Shown here one piece after another: positions 1 through 10,267 of a DNA stretch of 64,000 bases. A program made the position numbers and the translations under genes. The stretch's first letter is position 1. Each line of letters opens with the position of its first letter. The stretch lies in assembly GCA_963170055.1 (NCBI GenBank), contig CAUJGJ010000397.1, positions 14,017,428-14,081,427 of the forward strand. The letters are read 5' to 3'. The DNA comes from Halisarca cf. caerulea (Eukaryota > Porifera > Demospongiae > Chondrillida > Halisarcidae). A model generated the notes under the pieces. That model did not search any database and was not told where the DNA came from. It saw nothing but the letters and a program-made list of their open reading frames with translations.

Positions 1-257
1 AAGCACTTCTAGACGTGCGGACATCAACATTTACTGCAAAAACAGTATTTTCTTTAGATTCTCATTTACTTATTTCCGCATTCAATATGGGCTTGTTTTT
101 TCGTTAAATGTTTCGACAATAAGCATTAAAATGTGTAGATGATTTAAAATGGGCCAGAAATTATTTCTGCGAGTCAAAATCGTCATGTATTTGCTACCCC
201 TTGTTGGTGGCAGCCATTTTTTTAGTATTCTGAAATCCGCTATAATGAGCCTGCGTG
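1..257. other. Sequence without recognisable feature
   Basis: AT-rich sequence with no sustained open reading frame and no repeat that I could match elsewhere in the window. Confidence 0.4.
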
Positions 258-581
258 TGTAACGACCGTAACGTTTGATGACGCATCACAAAATGACGCA
301 TCACAAAATGACGCCGTTCAAACTGACAATTGACTTGATCCTGACTTAGTGCTGATGGACTGACTGAACAACTGTTGGCATGCTGGACGGTTTTCTATGA
401 GAAGTACCGTACATGAGGCTAGACAGAGTTTAATTGGACTGTGTGTACACTGAATGTGCAAATTCCTACATCCCGCTGCATATACATATAATGTGGTGCA
501 CATGAGGGATGTAGGAATAGTTTTTGATAAATAGAAGCTTTTTATTGGTTCCAAGAGATTCGACTTATCGAGACTCAACTG

Positions 582-585
<4 letters not shown>
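258..585. repeat. Dispersed repeat family, intact copy
   Basis: This stretch recurs in two halves elsewhere. Bases about 258-430 match 33063-33241 and bases about 471-585 match 36538-36655, both at high identity. The two halves there flank the piggyBac element, so that copy appears split by an insertion. A weaker match to about 400-490 lies at 3655-3740. Bases 287-311 contain a short tandem duplication of a 17-bp 'tgacgcatcacaaaa' unit. The copy ends in a (TA)n tract. No coding potential is visible. I infer an unclassified nonautonomous transposon or its end. Confidence 0.65.

Positions 586-620
<35 letters not shown>
581..620. repeat. (TA)n microsatellite
   Basis: Uninterrupted TA dinucleotide repeat, a frequent transposon insertion context in this window. 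Confidence 0.95.
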
Positions 621-624
<4 letters not shown>

Positions 625-758
625 TTTGGGAACTTTCACCAAAATGGAAATACGAGACCGAGGCGAAGCCGAGGTCAAGTAATTCCATTTGGGCAGAAGT
701 CCGCGTAATTGGGTGATAACTATTTTGTCTCCGGTTTCCATGGCATTTACGTGGGACT

Positions 759-986
759 ATGGCCAACAAGGAGAATGAACCTGATCGCTCTCGCTTTAAG
801 CAGTTGTCTGATGAAGAAATAGCAGGATTAACATTGAAATTTGTACCAAAGAACACAGATAAAACTACAAAATGGGCGCTTAAGAATTTTAGTGTCATGG
901 CATGTCATGAACCAACACCAAAACCGCTTGTGCCACCACCTGATTTTACTCTATTAGAAGAAATCCTGCAAGATTTTGAGGACTGA
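759..986 (+). CDS. Small Crypton/QRICH1-like N-terminal protein
   Basis: This ORF encodes 75 residues from a good ATG. It contains the pattern 'LSDEEIAGL' followed by 'PKNTDKTTKWALKNF'. That arrangement is typical of the N-terminal region of Crypton-derived tyrosine-recombinase-like proteins (QRICH1/ZMYM/KCTD1-related), where an 'NTKK.TxWAVxxF' helix precedes the catalytic domain. No catalytic domain follows: the protein ends in a proline stretch and an acidic tail '...EEILQDFED'. It may be a truncated transposon-derived gene, a first exon, or a short stand-alone protein. The upstream 140 bases contain GC-rich sequence that could be its promoter. Family assignment is from pattern memory only. 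Confidence 0.5.
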   Translation: MANKENEPDRSRFKQLSDEEIAGLTLKFVPKNTDKTTKWALKNFSVMACHEPTPKPLVPPPDFTLLEEILQDFED

Positions 987-2024
987 AAGCTAAAGCTAGT
1001 ACAGTACACACATTTAGACTCTATAGGCTTATTTGTGTTCTAAAACTTCATGTTATAGAGTGATTCCATTTGTTTTCTTATGGAATGCTATTATGCATAA
1101 TTGATTAGATCATGTTGCTGCTATTGCCAAATGCTAATTAACCACATCCTGGGGTATATGGACATCCTGGAGTATATCCATAAATGTATCCTGGTTGGGG
1201 GCGTTTTCAATTAAGATCAAAGGCACCGACTTAAGTACATAACCCATGTTCTAGTTCAGAATTGGTTAAATTGATACACTTTTTGACAATATCTAATTGT
1301 TCCTGATACATTCTCTGATGATACTTGATTAGTACTGATACACTTTTTGATAAAACTTGATTCACATGCAGCTAAGCTGCTTTCCTGACCAGTCCTACTT
1401 CACTAACTGCAACCCATGCATTCTACAAAGCTGGAATAACATTCCTACAGCAACAATTTTATTTCATGGCACAATGTCATGTACATTATTCACATTTAAA
1501 GCAAGGCTTCAATATCATCCACAAGTGTAATACAACAGCAGATACTCCCATCTGTTGACGCAGCACAGTTTCTGAGTCATAGCATTCCCTTTTAAAGTGC
1601 AGGCTACATAGTGCTGAGTTGCTGCTTGGCGAGGTCTAGTCTGCACAGTGTACTTTGATAGCTCTTGACCATTTGTTAATAAGAGAAGTATCTTTAGGGA
1701 ATTTATGCAGAGTCCCACCATCAGAAGATCTTCTGTTACACCCTCCAGCTACACAGCGTTGTGGCATGGTCCCTTGCAAGTAGTTTGCAGCAATTGCATT
1801 CACTCTCTTATTAGAGAGTAGTACGTAAAGTGTATAGCGCTATATAAACCGGTTCCCACTGTGACGTCACGAACAAAATGGCGAATTTATCGAGGCGATC
1901 GTACCGGAAGTAGTAGATTTTCTGGTTCACGAAAGCTCGCAAACGAATTTCACTCTCATTTTCTTCGGTTTTAGAGAATAATCTGTCGATTTAGACGTTG
2001 TTGTCGGAACGTATCAGTGGCCCT
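987..2024. other. Non-coding stretch, small promoter-like segment
   Basis: No convincing gene. Around 1842-1915 there is a TATA-like 'tatataaa', a CRE-like 'tgacgtca' and then an ATG whose frame closes after 11 codons ('MANLSRRSYRK'). This could be an exon 1 remnant or a transposon end. Confidence 0.3.
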
Positions 2025-2695
2025 TTAACCGATTATACGCCATTTTTATTACGTCACGCACACGCCTCTTGGCCGAATTAATATTCACAAAATATAATAT
2101 GCAAAAAGGATCCCCACGGAAAGGGAGCGAGCTATTGAAACGAGAGCAAGCATAACGGCAGAAGCTTGAAATAGACAACGATACTTTCCTCTCCGTTTAA
2201 GCAGCAGCACAAACAACTAAGCTGCGGCTTACAACTGAGAAGATACGCTACAAGAACGTGTACCACTAGCACCAAAGTTGCTTCAAAGTCTTTTAGTTCG
2301 TTTACGGTCGATTCTCGTCCTTTGTGCAACTGTCGCATATCATTTAGGCAAGCGTTGTCCAGGCTATCTTCGATGCTAGTTAGAAGGCAATATGGCTTTC
2401 CAAAGCGGAATAATGACGACTCTTACGGTTGCCATTTTTTTCTTATGCCGAGCCCCAAAGTTGCTTCGAAGACTTTTCGTTCGTTTACGGTCGATTTTCA
2501 TCCTTTGTGCAACTGTCGCATATCATTTAGTCAAGCGTTGTCCAGGCTATCTTCGATGCTAGTTAGAAGGCAATATGGCTTTCCAAAGCGGAATAATGAC
2601 GACTCTTACGGTTGCCATTTTCTCTTACGCCAAATGGCGTATTTGGCCATAACCTGCATTACGCCATATGGCGTAATTGGCGTATAATCGGTTAA
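2025..2695. mobile_element. TTAA-flanked MITE with internal tandem duplication
   Basis: The element is bounded by TTAA on both sides (2025-2028 and 2692-2695), with perfect 14-bp terminal inverted repeats CCGATTATACGCCA (2029-2042 and 2678-2691). TTAA target duplication is the rule for piggyBac and also occurs in Kolobok elements. Near the right end are further palindromic 'acgccaaatggcgt'/'acgccatatggcgt' motifs. Inside, bases 2273-2455 and 2456-2634 are a near-identical tandem duplication. The open frame running through this duplication (2322-2687) looks incidental. No transposase is encoded. Confidence 0.8.
2273..2634. repeat. Tandem duplication, unit about 183 bp
   Basis: Two adjacent copies (2273-2455, 2456-2634) start at 'caaagttgcttc' and differ at only a handful of positions over most of the unit. 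They lie inside the TTAA MITE. Confidence 0.9.
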
Positions 2696-3737
2696 GCATA
2701 AAGTGTATGCATGGATATAATAGTATGTACATTGTGTGTGCATCTATACATGTTTTAGTTTGTAGCTTACATGATGATGCCTTTGAAAGCGTTCAAATGA
2801 TATATTAGCCTCAACATCACAAAGCTGTTGAAAAAATGGACCCTATATAGAAATATGTATACGGAGCCATTATGATAATAATATTATATCAATTAATAGG
2901 TGCAATGTGCAGCAATTAAATACACATACATAATCCACAGGCCAGTCTTGTGCATGGACATTCTGAGGTTTATAGAGCAAGGAACAGAGGCTTTCAAGGA
3001 AGTACGTAATAGTACATAATATTATATCGATACAGAACTTTTAAAATAAAAGCCTGGGGCATTTGTGTGTAGATGGTGTGACAACAGTCATGCATACCAA
3101 CAACTAAGACAAGTACAAAGGAATAATGCACCATTAGGCATCCTGTATGTTTATCTATTAGATATAAACATACATATATGTACATACACACACACATATA
3201 CACATACACATACATACAAATGTCATATATATTCGATATTTTAGTAAAATAAATGTAAGCTGCATGGTGTGGGCATCAAACTTTTCACATCTGCAAAATA
3301 GTGCAGGGACAAATTCTTATTATGTCATTACTAAGTATAATTGTTAAATTATGTGAAGGAAAAAGGGATATTCTTAATTTTGTGGATACCTAACTGTGCA
3401 CATATCTATACCCATATTCACCTCATTGGTGTAATTACATAAAACCTTTCTGCACTAGTAAACCATTTAAAAATGGTAACTGCATGGATGTAGGATTGAC
3501 ACAGGACTATATGCAAAATTAAGCGTTTTACCAAAAGGATCCTCCAAAAACATTTGGAACTAGGGTAAGCTGTGAAACAGGCAAGGGCTAGGTGGATAAA
3601 GGGTCAAGACAGGCAAGGCTAGATGAGCATAGGGCTATGTATACATGTGGCTAGACGGGTATAGGGCTAGACTGAGTTTAGTTGGACTGAGTGCACACTG
3701 CGCAATTTCCTAGTACATCCCACAGCATATACATACA
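2696..3737. other. Non-coding AT-rich stretch
   Basis: Only short open frames are present, mostly from a (CA/TA)-rich run at 3175-3220. Bases 3655-3740 resemble part of the dispersed repeat at 400-490. Confidence 0.4.
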
Positions 3738-4622
3738 CATGTGGGACATGTCCATGCTAATTTGGAGTGTTAAAAATTCAGTCTTTTTTACAGCTTCTTA
3801 TCTCAACTTGTACAAGCTTCAGAGTATCGAAGAAGAGTGTTGATAGTTAGGAGATGTGTAAACTTCTTGTTCAATGTAGTTTTAAACATGTTATGTCTAT
3901 GTTGAAGCTGCAACAAAGGTTCTCTCTACCACTACGCATGAAGGAAATTCTGTGGGTGCTGGGTTTGGTTCTTTACGTCTAGCTCGACTCGAATGACTTG
4001 AACTTGCTTGAGGTGCTGGAATTTGCAGTCAGGCTGGAGGTGCTTATTTAGCTTGCCTCAAATTGTGGAGTAGATGGTAACCCCATGTTATCTACAGCTG
4101 TAGGTGATGGTGAAGGCTCTTAGGGTGTACTTGAGGGCAAAGGGTTTGATACAGATGGCATGTACATTGGATAATGCATGTGGGACATGTCCACGCTAAC
4201 TGATAGGTGTGAAATTTGTGTCAATTATTCGAAGGTTTGTTCTCAGCCTGATGGCTCTGAGTAGGATCACTAAACACTTTTCTAAGAGAACAATGCTCAA
4301 ACTTTTCAATGATAACTGTTTCGAAGGCTCTCTGTCCTTATTCGGTGAAAAGATCAGAAGAAAACTAAAATTCTGAAGAACATCGAGTAGGGTCACACAT
4401 GAGCATGTGACAAACCACCAGTGATGACAGTAAATGTAAATGACATTTACTGTCATGTAATGACAGTAAATGTCACTAAACTTTGGCTTTGTTTCACCCA
4501 AATATCAGCCTGAAGCACAAGATAACAGTGTGACTAATATTTCATAGGTGCCTAAAAATAACATTTTATCACTGCAAACTGAGGAGCGCTATCACAACAA
4601 ATCTGGACATGTCCCACATGCG
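3738..4622. mobile_element. GCATGTGGGACATGTCC MITE family, composite copy
   Basis: Left-end sequence 'catgtgggacatgtcc' occurs at 3738 and again at 4176. One right end 'ggacatgtcccacatgcg' occurs at 4605-4622. The subterminal sequence after each left end ('gctaatt.gg.gtg') and before the right end ('gaggagcgctatcacaacaaatct') matches the intact 0.73-kb copies at 26814-27544 and 34374-35102. I read this as a left-end fragment plus a short complete copy at 4176-4622, or one rearranged 885-bp copy. Confidence 0.6.
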
Positions 4623-5007
4623 ACAGATAAATGTGTCTTTATGTCACCCATGAGCCATTACATCACTGGCCAAAATCTCCAGGTTGACCCCGAAACTGCT
4701 GGTGATCCACTTGCAGATCTAACCACATACTTTCCCTTATTGGTTATAAATGTGTCCCTTAGGCTAGTCCATGCCTTCAATTAATGCATCAGTCCCTGGT
4801 GATTAACAAAGTTAAAACAGCAGTACTTTCTATACATGCTCTGGAGTATCAGAAGAACATTGATTTCCTACATACATTTCCAATAGCCCCATGTTGTGAG
4901 GTGCTCTATACCCATTTCTTTGTTTGTCGGAATAATCTTGAGCAAACATGTAGCAAAAAATCTTCTGAATCAATAAAAATCTTCAACAAAAATTCTCACA
5001 AGAAAAT

Positions 5008-5040
5008 CAGACGTTTCGGCCACGCAGACCTTCGTCAGCT
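5008..5040 (-). ncRNA. Hammerhead-ribozyme-like motif of a Penelope-like element
   Basis: On the minus strand, CTGACGA (5038-5032) is followed by a short stem candidate GGTC/GGCC closing a 5-nt loop, then GAAAC (5017-5013). This is the conserved core order CUGANGA - stem II - GAAA of hammerhead ribozymes. It lies just downstream, in the same sense, of the decayed Penelope-like RT/GIY-YIG frame. Hammerhead motifs are known from the terminal repeats of Penelope-like elements. Stem III would be minimal, and activity cannot be judged by eye. Confidence 0.5.
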
Positions 5041-5322
5041 ACATACAAATCTGATCAAGAGCAATGAGGAACTAGCTATAAGTACATGATAAGGTGACAG
5101 TGGTAGAAGTATGCAAATAATCAACAATTCTTATGTAGTTAACAATGATTGGGTGAGAGTGTTCACAGATTGTGTGTGGAGTAAATCAAATGGAGTGGTA
5201 TGACATTGTATGAGAATAATATAACAACACAACACAAAACATGCATGGACTGGACATATTACATGGATCACAAGACAACAATCACAAGTCAGTTCCTCAA
5301 GTGTCCAAAATAGGGCTCCAGA

Positions 5323-6570
5323 TCATTGGGAGTACAGACCACTATCCAAGTTCATGGTGGGGTTGCTTCTCCTGATATGGATCGCCTCCGCAGTTTTTCT
5401 CTGCCAGAAGCCAGTCCCCTTCCATCTCACAGAGGCACCCTCCCAGTTGATGCCATGTTCTGTGGTATGAACATGCACAGCAATACCATTTCTGGAATCC
5501 CTTCTGCGTACTGCCTGCCGATGTTCACTTAGCCATACCTTCATTGTCCTCTTGGTTTCTCCAACATACACCTTATCACAATCCTTGCAAGGTACCTCGT
5601 ACACTATTCCCGTCTGTTTCTCCTGTGCGTTCTACTTCTTCACTTCAGTAAGAAATCGTCTTAGTGTTCTGCCTGGCTTAAATACTGCTCTTACACCCAG
5701 GGGGGCACAGAGCTTCTCAATTCTCTCACGGAGACTCTTAATATAAGGAGTGCACATTACCTTGAGGATTTCTTTTTCTGGTGTTGATGGAGTGGAAGGC
5801 TATACAAGTGGACGAGATGTCATAGTCTTCTTCACCAATGACTCCGGAAAACCATTGCCTGCGAAGTCAGGTGATACATCTCTTCTACCCTCTTTGAGGA
5901 GTGGCAGACATGGATGGCTCTATCCTGCATGCATCTCATGACTCCTGCCACTGCTATTAGGTGGTGATGGGAGTGGAAAGGAATATACCTTTCTGTGTGG
6001 GTTGGCTTCCTGTATACAGAGGTTACTGATCTTCTTCTGCCTTCATGACCAATACATTAAGAAAGGGTAGTTGCTCATCTTGTTCTTGTTCGGCTGAAAA
6101 CTTGATGCTGAGGTGCTGCTGGTTAAGATGACTATGAAACACACTTATAGGTTATCCAGTGCATGGGGCCAAACAACAAAAGTATCATCCATGCATCTTA
6201 ACCATACTCTTGGCTTGAGTGCTGCTGATTAAATTGCACTTGCTTCCAGACTTTCCAGGTATAGGTTGGCAATCACTGGCGATAGGGGTGAACCCATTGC
6301 TGTTTCATCGGTTTGCTCATAAAAGTTGTCTCCCAGTTGGAAATAGGTTGATCAGAGACAAAGGTTAGGCAGTTCTACTAGTCAGGATACCAGAATACTG
6401 GTTCTTCCCCCAATAGTCTCATCATCGGCCAATCGCTCCTCCACCACTTTGAGAGCTCCATCAACAGGTACCTGTGTGAAAGTTTTTTTGGAAAGTTCTC
6501 CAACCAAGAAAATTTTTTTGGTTACATCATCCCAGTTATTCCGTTTTACTGTCCTTGAATCTACCATGCT
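5323..6570 (-). pseudogene. Penelope-like element: decayed reverse transcriptase with GIY-YIG endonuclease
   Basis: Reading the minus strand from about 6570, one frame carries 'VPVDGALKVVEERLADD', then after a break 'DETAMGSPLSPVIANLYLE', then 'RCMDDTFVV'. This is the RT palm order, with the catalytic box as 'MDDT'. The last open segment (5604-5323) starts 'YEVPCKDCDKVYVGETKR', contains 'LSEHRQAVRR' and ends 'AEAIHIRRSNPTMNLDSG'. That is the GIY-YIG endonuclease of Penelope-like retroelements. Several frameshifts and stops separate the blocks, so this is a dead, 5'-truncated copy. The hammerhead-like motif at 5008-5040 lies 3' of it in the same sense, as expected. Confidence 0.85.
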
Positions 6571-7880
6571 AGAGTATAGAACCTTTCTAGATTGAAGGAG
6601 TTCAATGAGGTATATACTCTTGCATTGTCGTCAAGCTTTGCACTGGCACCATTACCGGCAGACAATGCATGCTCCAACTAAACACGTGTATACATTCACA
6701 TGTCAAGCTGCTAAGTTCTATTCATACTCCAAATCCTGATGCGCAGGTGTGACATGTCCAACATGTGAGTTTTCAACAAAATGGCCGCCCTAAAGTCGGC
6801 TAAAACTACCCCCCACTTTTCTTACGTTTAGTATGCTTAAAGAGTACAACAAACCTATAAAACTTTAATTCAACTATTGAACACTACAACAGTTCACTTA
6901 ACGTTGTTGTCACAGCTTCGAAAAGCCGAATAAACGACGACAGATTCGGACCTTCAAAATAGGTTAAGTGCAAAACCCAGTCATGTCAACGATCGTTTAG
7001 AGCAGCCATACTTTGTTAAGAACCTTCTAACAACAATATCTAAATTTTCACCGTGTAAGAACTCACTATTCCTCTTCGTTCCTGAGATGTCCAGCAAAAT
7101 GTTGTTTTTCACACAAAGTAAAACCACAAACTTGGGAACATGTCAGGAATGGGGCATGCTATCAAAATCTTATGCGGTGAAAATTTAGTTTTACCTGTTA
7201 CGATCTAACTGCCGCGACATGCCTCCTCTACACAACCGTTCAGATGACCGGGTTTTCCAAAGAATCTCATTCATTGAAGAAGTCTCTCTCTCGCCGTTTG
7301 TCACAAGGGTGTCACGCGATATAATGACGTCACCAACCAAAGGTAACGATCGGTGAAATCGATACTTCTTCCAACACAAACAAATAACTTTATGAACGTT
7401 TTGAAAACACTCAATGCGCATACTAAGACGAAATTCGATACAATTCTCTTTTGTTTGAGAGCAAAAAGGCTTATCGATCGGGCGACTTCGAAAACTTATA
7501 CATGTGACTGACGCGTGTACATCAGTAGAATGTGTTATTAGTCAATTAAATTCCTGTACAAACCACACAACGCCCCTTTACTTCCAGAAAGGGACATGTT
7601 ATACCTGCGTGTGCATGAACATATGATTTGGGGTAAAAACGTTTTCGAGTATATATGCAGAAGTTGGCCGAAGTGTTCTTTATACTTGACCGTCAAGCTT
7701 TGCACTAGCACCACGGCAGCCATTTCCCGCATGTGGATTTAGATCACATGTAATTATCAGCCAATGAGATTAAAGTAAGAAAACATATGCATAGGTCAAT
7801 GGTGAACATGTTCACTGAACAACAAATGCCTAATTTGCATTCACGGTGGACATCAAAAAAAATTTTCCCTAGTGTAATAG
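6571..7880. mobile_element. Diverged copy of a MITE family shared with 31961-32806
   Basis: No gene is supported here. Segments around 6777-6830 ('caaaatggc...ccc.c.tttt'), 7045-7090 ('attttcaccgtgt...ttcgttcctg.gatgt') and 7170-7195 ('gtgaaaa.ttagtttt') align in order with the MITE at 31961-32806. The element borders are not clear. A short 'cgtcaagctttgcact.gcacca' motif repeats at 6631 and 7691. Confidence 0.4.
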
Positions 7881-8770
7881 TTAAGTAACGTACTGTAATC
7901 GTAATCGTAGTTACGGTGTGCGTAGTGAAAATTGTAATTTCATTTGGATATGTGTGAATGTGGGACATGTCCACGCTAATTCGGAAGTGTGAAAAATTCG
8001 GTCTTTTTTAGAACTTCGGTTCTCATCTTGTAGAAGCTTCAGAGCGTCAAACAAGGGATTAACGAGTAGGCAGATCCATAAATGTTTCGATAATTTCCCT
8101 TTCGAGAGGCCTGTTATTATCGCGAAGAAGCTAGTGAGGTTTTTCTAAGTCCTACTAGAAATCGGAATTCGATCACCTAGGTTCATCCTATCCAACGATT
8201 TTGAAGCTGTGACAATCATAGACTAGCTCAGGATCTCGAAGCAGGGACCATCGCCCTTGATCATCGTGAGGGTAATTTGATCTGCAGGCAAATGTAAATC
8301 ATAATCCGATCAGAAGATCTAGATCAGAAGCGATCCTTTTTACTGAGGTCCATCCTATCTCAGGTTCTCGAAGATCCAATCATCGTATAGGTAGTTCACC
8401 ATCTCGAACCCAATGACCATCCTTCGTGACGATAATTCGATCTCCAAGATAATAAAAATCGTATGCAGTTCAACCCGCAGAGACACTGCACAGATATAGC
8501 TGTATTCCAAGTGCTATTCACGCTTGTTTACACGATCGATATGGGGATCGAAGTTTGAGAAATACATAGGTAATTCGATCTGATGATTTTGCAAGCGTAG
8601 CGCCCTGATTCACTTCAGTTTAGTTTTGTTGCATATCGCTAGCGTAATTCGATCTGGGATTTCCGTAATTTCTCTGCTTAGCACCGTAATTCGGCCTTCA
8701 TGATTTATCAACAAAATCGTAATCATATCGGAACGTAATCGTAATTTGACCATTTTACGATTACGATATG
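7881..8770. repeat. Region of repeated 'taattcgatct' motifs, possible MITE
   Basis: The motif 'aattcgatc' or close variants recurs roughly eight times between 8165 and 8660. 'gtaatcgtaatcgta' near 7900 and 'tacgattacgat' near 8755 are inverted relative to each other, which suggests terminal repeats. A left-end fragment of the CGCATGTGGGACATGTCC family (about 7957-8165) lies inside. Confidence 0.35.
7957..8165. mobile_element. CGCATGTGGGACATGTCC MITE, left-end fragment
   Basis: Bases 'atgtgggacatgtccacgctaattcgg' onward match the left end of the intact copies for about 200 bp, including 'agagcgtcaaacaaggga' and 'cgcgaagaagcta'. No right end follows, so this copy is truncated. Confidence 0.7.
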
Positions 8771-9468
8771 GAAACTTTCTTCACATCTACCATTTTTGCC
8801 GTTCGTAAAACCGTTCATGATCAATTCATTGCTCACATACACACACAAACACACACACACATACACACACCCATACACATACACACACCCATACACATAC
8901 ACACAAACAGATCAAGGGAAAAAACCCACCATTATGTATCCAACAACACTCATCGACTATAGTGTTGAAAACGTTGGGTAGTTTTAAAACAATTACTTTC
9001 TTTTAATAGGAGAAGGATCGTCATCAAAAATTAGTCAGAGGCCGAGGAAGATACTTTTAGTTGGGGGGGGCACAACTAATGCAAGCTAATATGTGACTAA
9101 AAAACTTGATCACATGATAATTATTGCCCCCTGTGCCCCTATGGTTTTGCTGCCTATGTTGGTATTCCAGTCTGTGATCATCCGTAAATGGCGGCCTGTA
9201 ACCAAGTATGGGCAAATTTCTATAATCGTTTATTTCACAAGCAAACAGTAAGAAACCCCTTCGAGATCACTCTCCAAACAGTGCTAGGAACGTTGGTAAA
9301 GCTTAATTTGCTGCAAATTCCTCACACAGTTTGCTGGATTTGTGTGAAGACAAAATTGACCTACCTCCAATATAATAAGATAGTATAATAAAAGTGGCTA
9401 TATAGAAAGGACTACTTGGAATTCGGGTAATGAACATTATTAGGTTTCTGTAAATTTATAAAACTTAC
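8771..9468. other. Non-coding, with a short (CA)n tract
   Basis: An imperfect CA/CACATA repeat lies at 8837-8905. A G-run occurs at 9063-9070. No gene is supported. Confidence 0.4.
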
Positions 9469-9818
9469 AGGTGGCTGTTGTTCCATAACTCCTGAATACT
9501 TGTCTTTCCAAGCATTCCAAAGTTCTTCTTCCACTTTATCATGAGGAAACCTGCACTGGCTCTTATTTGGCGCATGGCAGGTGAAGTCGTTGTGTCCAAA
9601 AACGTACTTCTTATCAACCATGCCCTTAAAATTCAATGGAAATCGAATCTCAACAAACTTTTTATTGACTACGTCCACATACACGACTACTTTTGATAAC
9701 ATCATATGCTTGCAATGTGTACCATCTGTGAGTTCCCTTGAAGTGCAGTCAATACACAGCTCATACTGAGGCTCAATCACATCTAAAAGGAGTGGAACAC
9801 CATTTAAAACGACCATAT
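9469..9818 (-). CDS. Probable internal exon of a CCCH zinc-finger-like gene
   Basis: The minus-strand frame runs about 115 codons and ends at a consensus donor 'CCACCT|gtaagt' (donor at 9468). The protein contains 'CIDCTSRELTDGTHCKH' and later 'FTCHAPNKSQCRFPHDKVEEELW'. The second block has the tail of a CCCH finger (C-x3-H, then an acidic helix ending in W), as in ZC3H7/HELZ-type fingers. An acceptor is not certain ('aataag' near 9819 is the nearest). The CCCH exon at 13134-13289 lies upstream on the same strand, and the transposon at 10268-12937 would then sit in the intron between them. Gene identity is inference. Confidence 0.5.
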
Positions 9819-10267
9819 TTTTAACTTATTTACATATTATTATGGTGCAGCATAAAGATTATTTGCAACTTTATATCATGCATACTTTGTGCCTGAAAAT
9901 TGACTAAAGTACTCAGCAAAAAGGTGTCCAATGAATTTGCATATGTCTCTGCATATTTGCATATGTCTCTGGTAATATTCAGGTCCACCCCATAGTTTGT
10001 TAGTTTGACTAATATTTAAAAATTTCACCTGGCGCATGATTTTGATCATATTTAATGTTGAATTCGGAGCCAACGTCACAGCCACAATCTTATATGAATA
10101 TAATTATTTTGTTTGCCTGCAATTGTCAAGGTGCACGGGCTTCAGGAATCCTTGTAAAAATTATAAATAATATTAAGCTATGCCATGCCCTCAGACGTGC
10201 AGTATGCCAAACAACAGAAGCAAAACTCCCGAAGCTTTCTTGAACAATGACTGATTTTGTATTATAA

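Noticed and set aside
2322..2687. 121-codon frame with an internal protein repeat
   Set aside because: The repeat is the tandem DNA duplication inside a MITE; the frame has no family resemblance.
5326..5941. Plus-strand open frames across the Penelope-like region
   Set aside because: They are antisense shadows of the RT/GIY-YIG coding on the minus strand.
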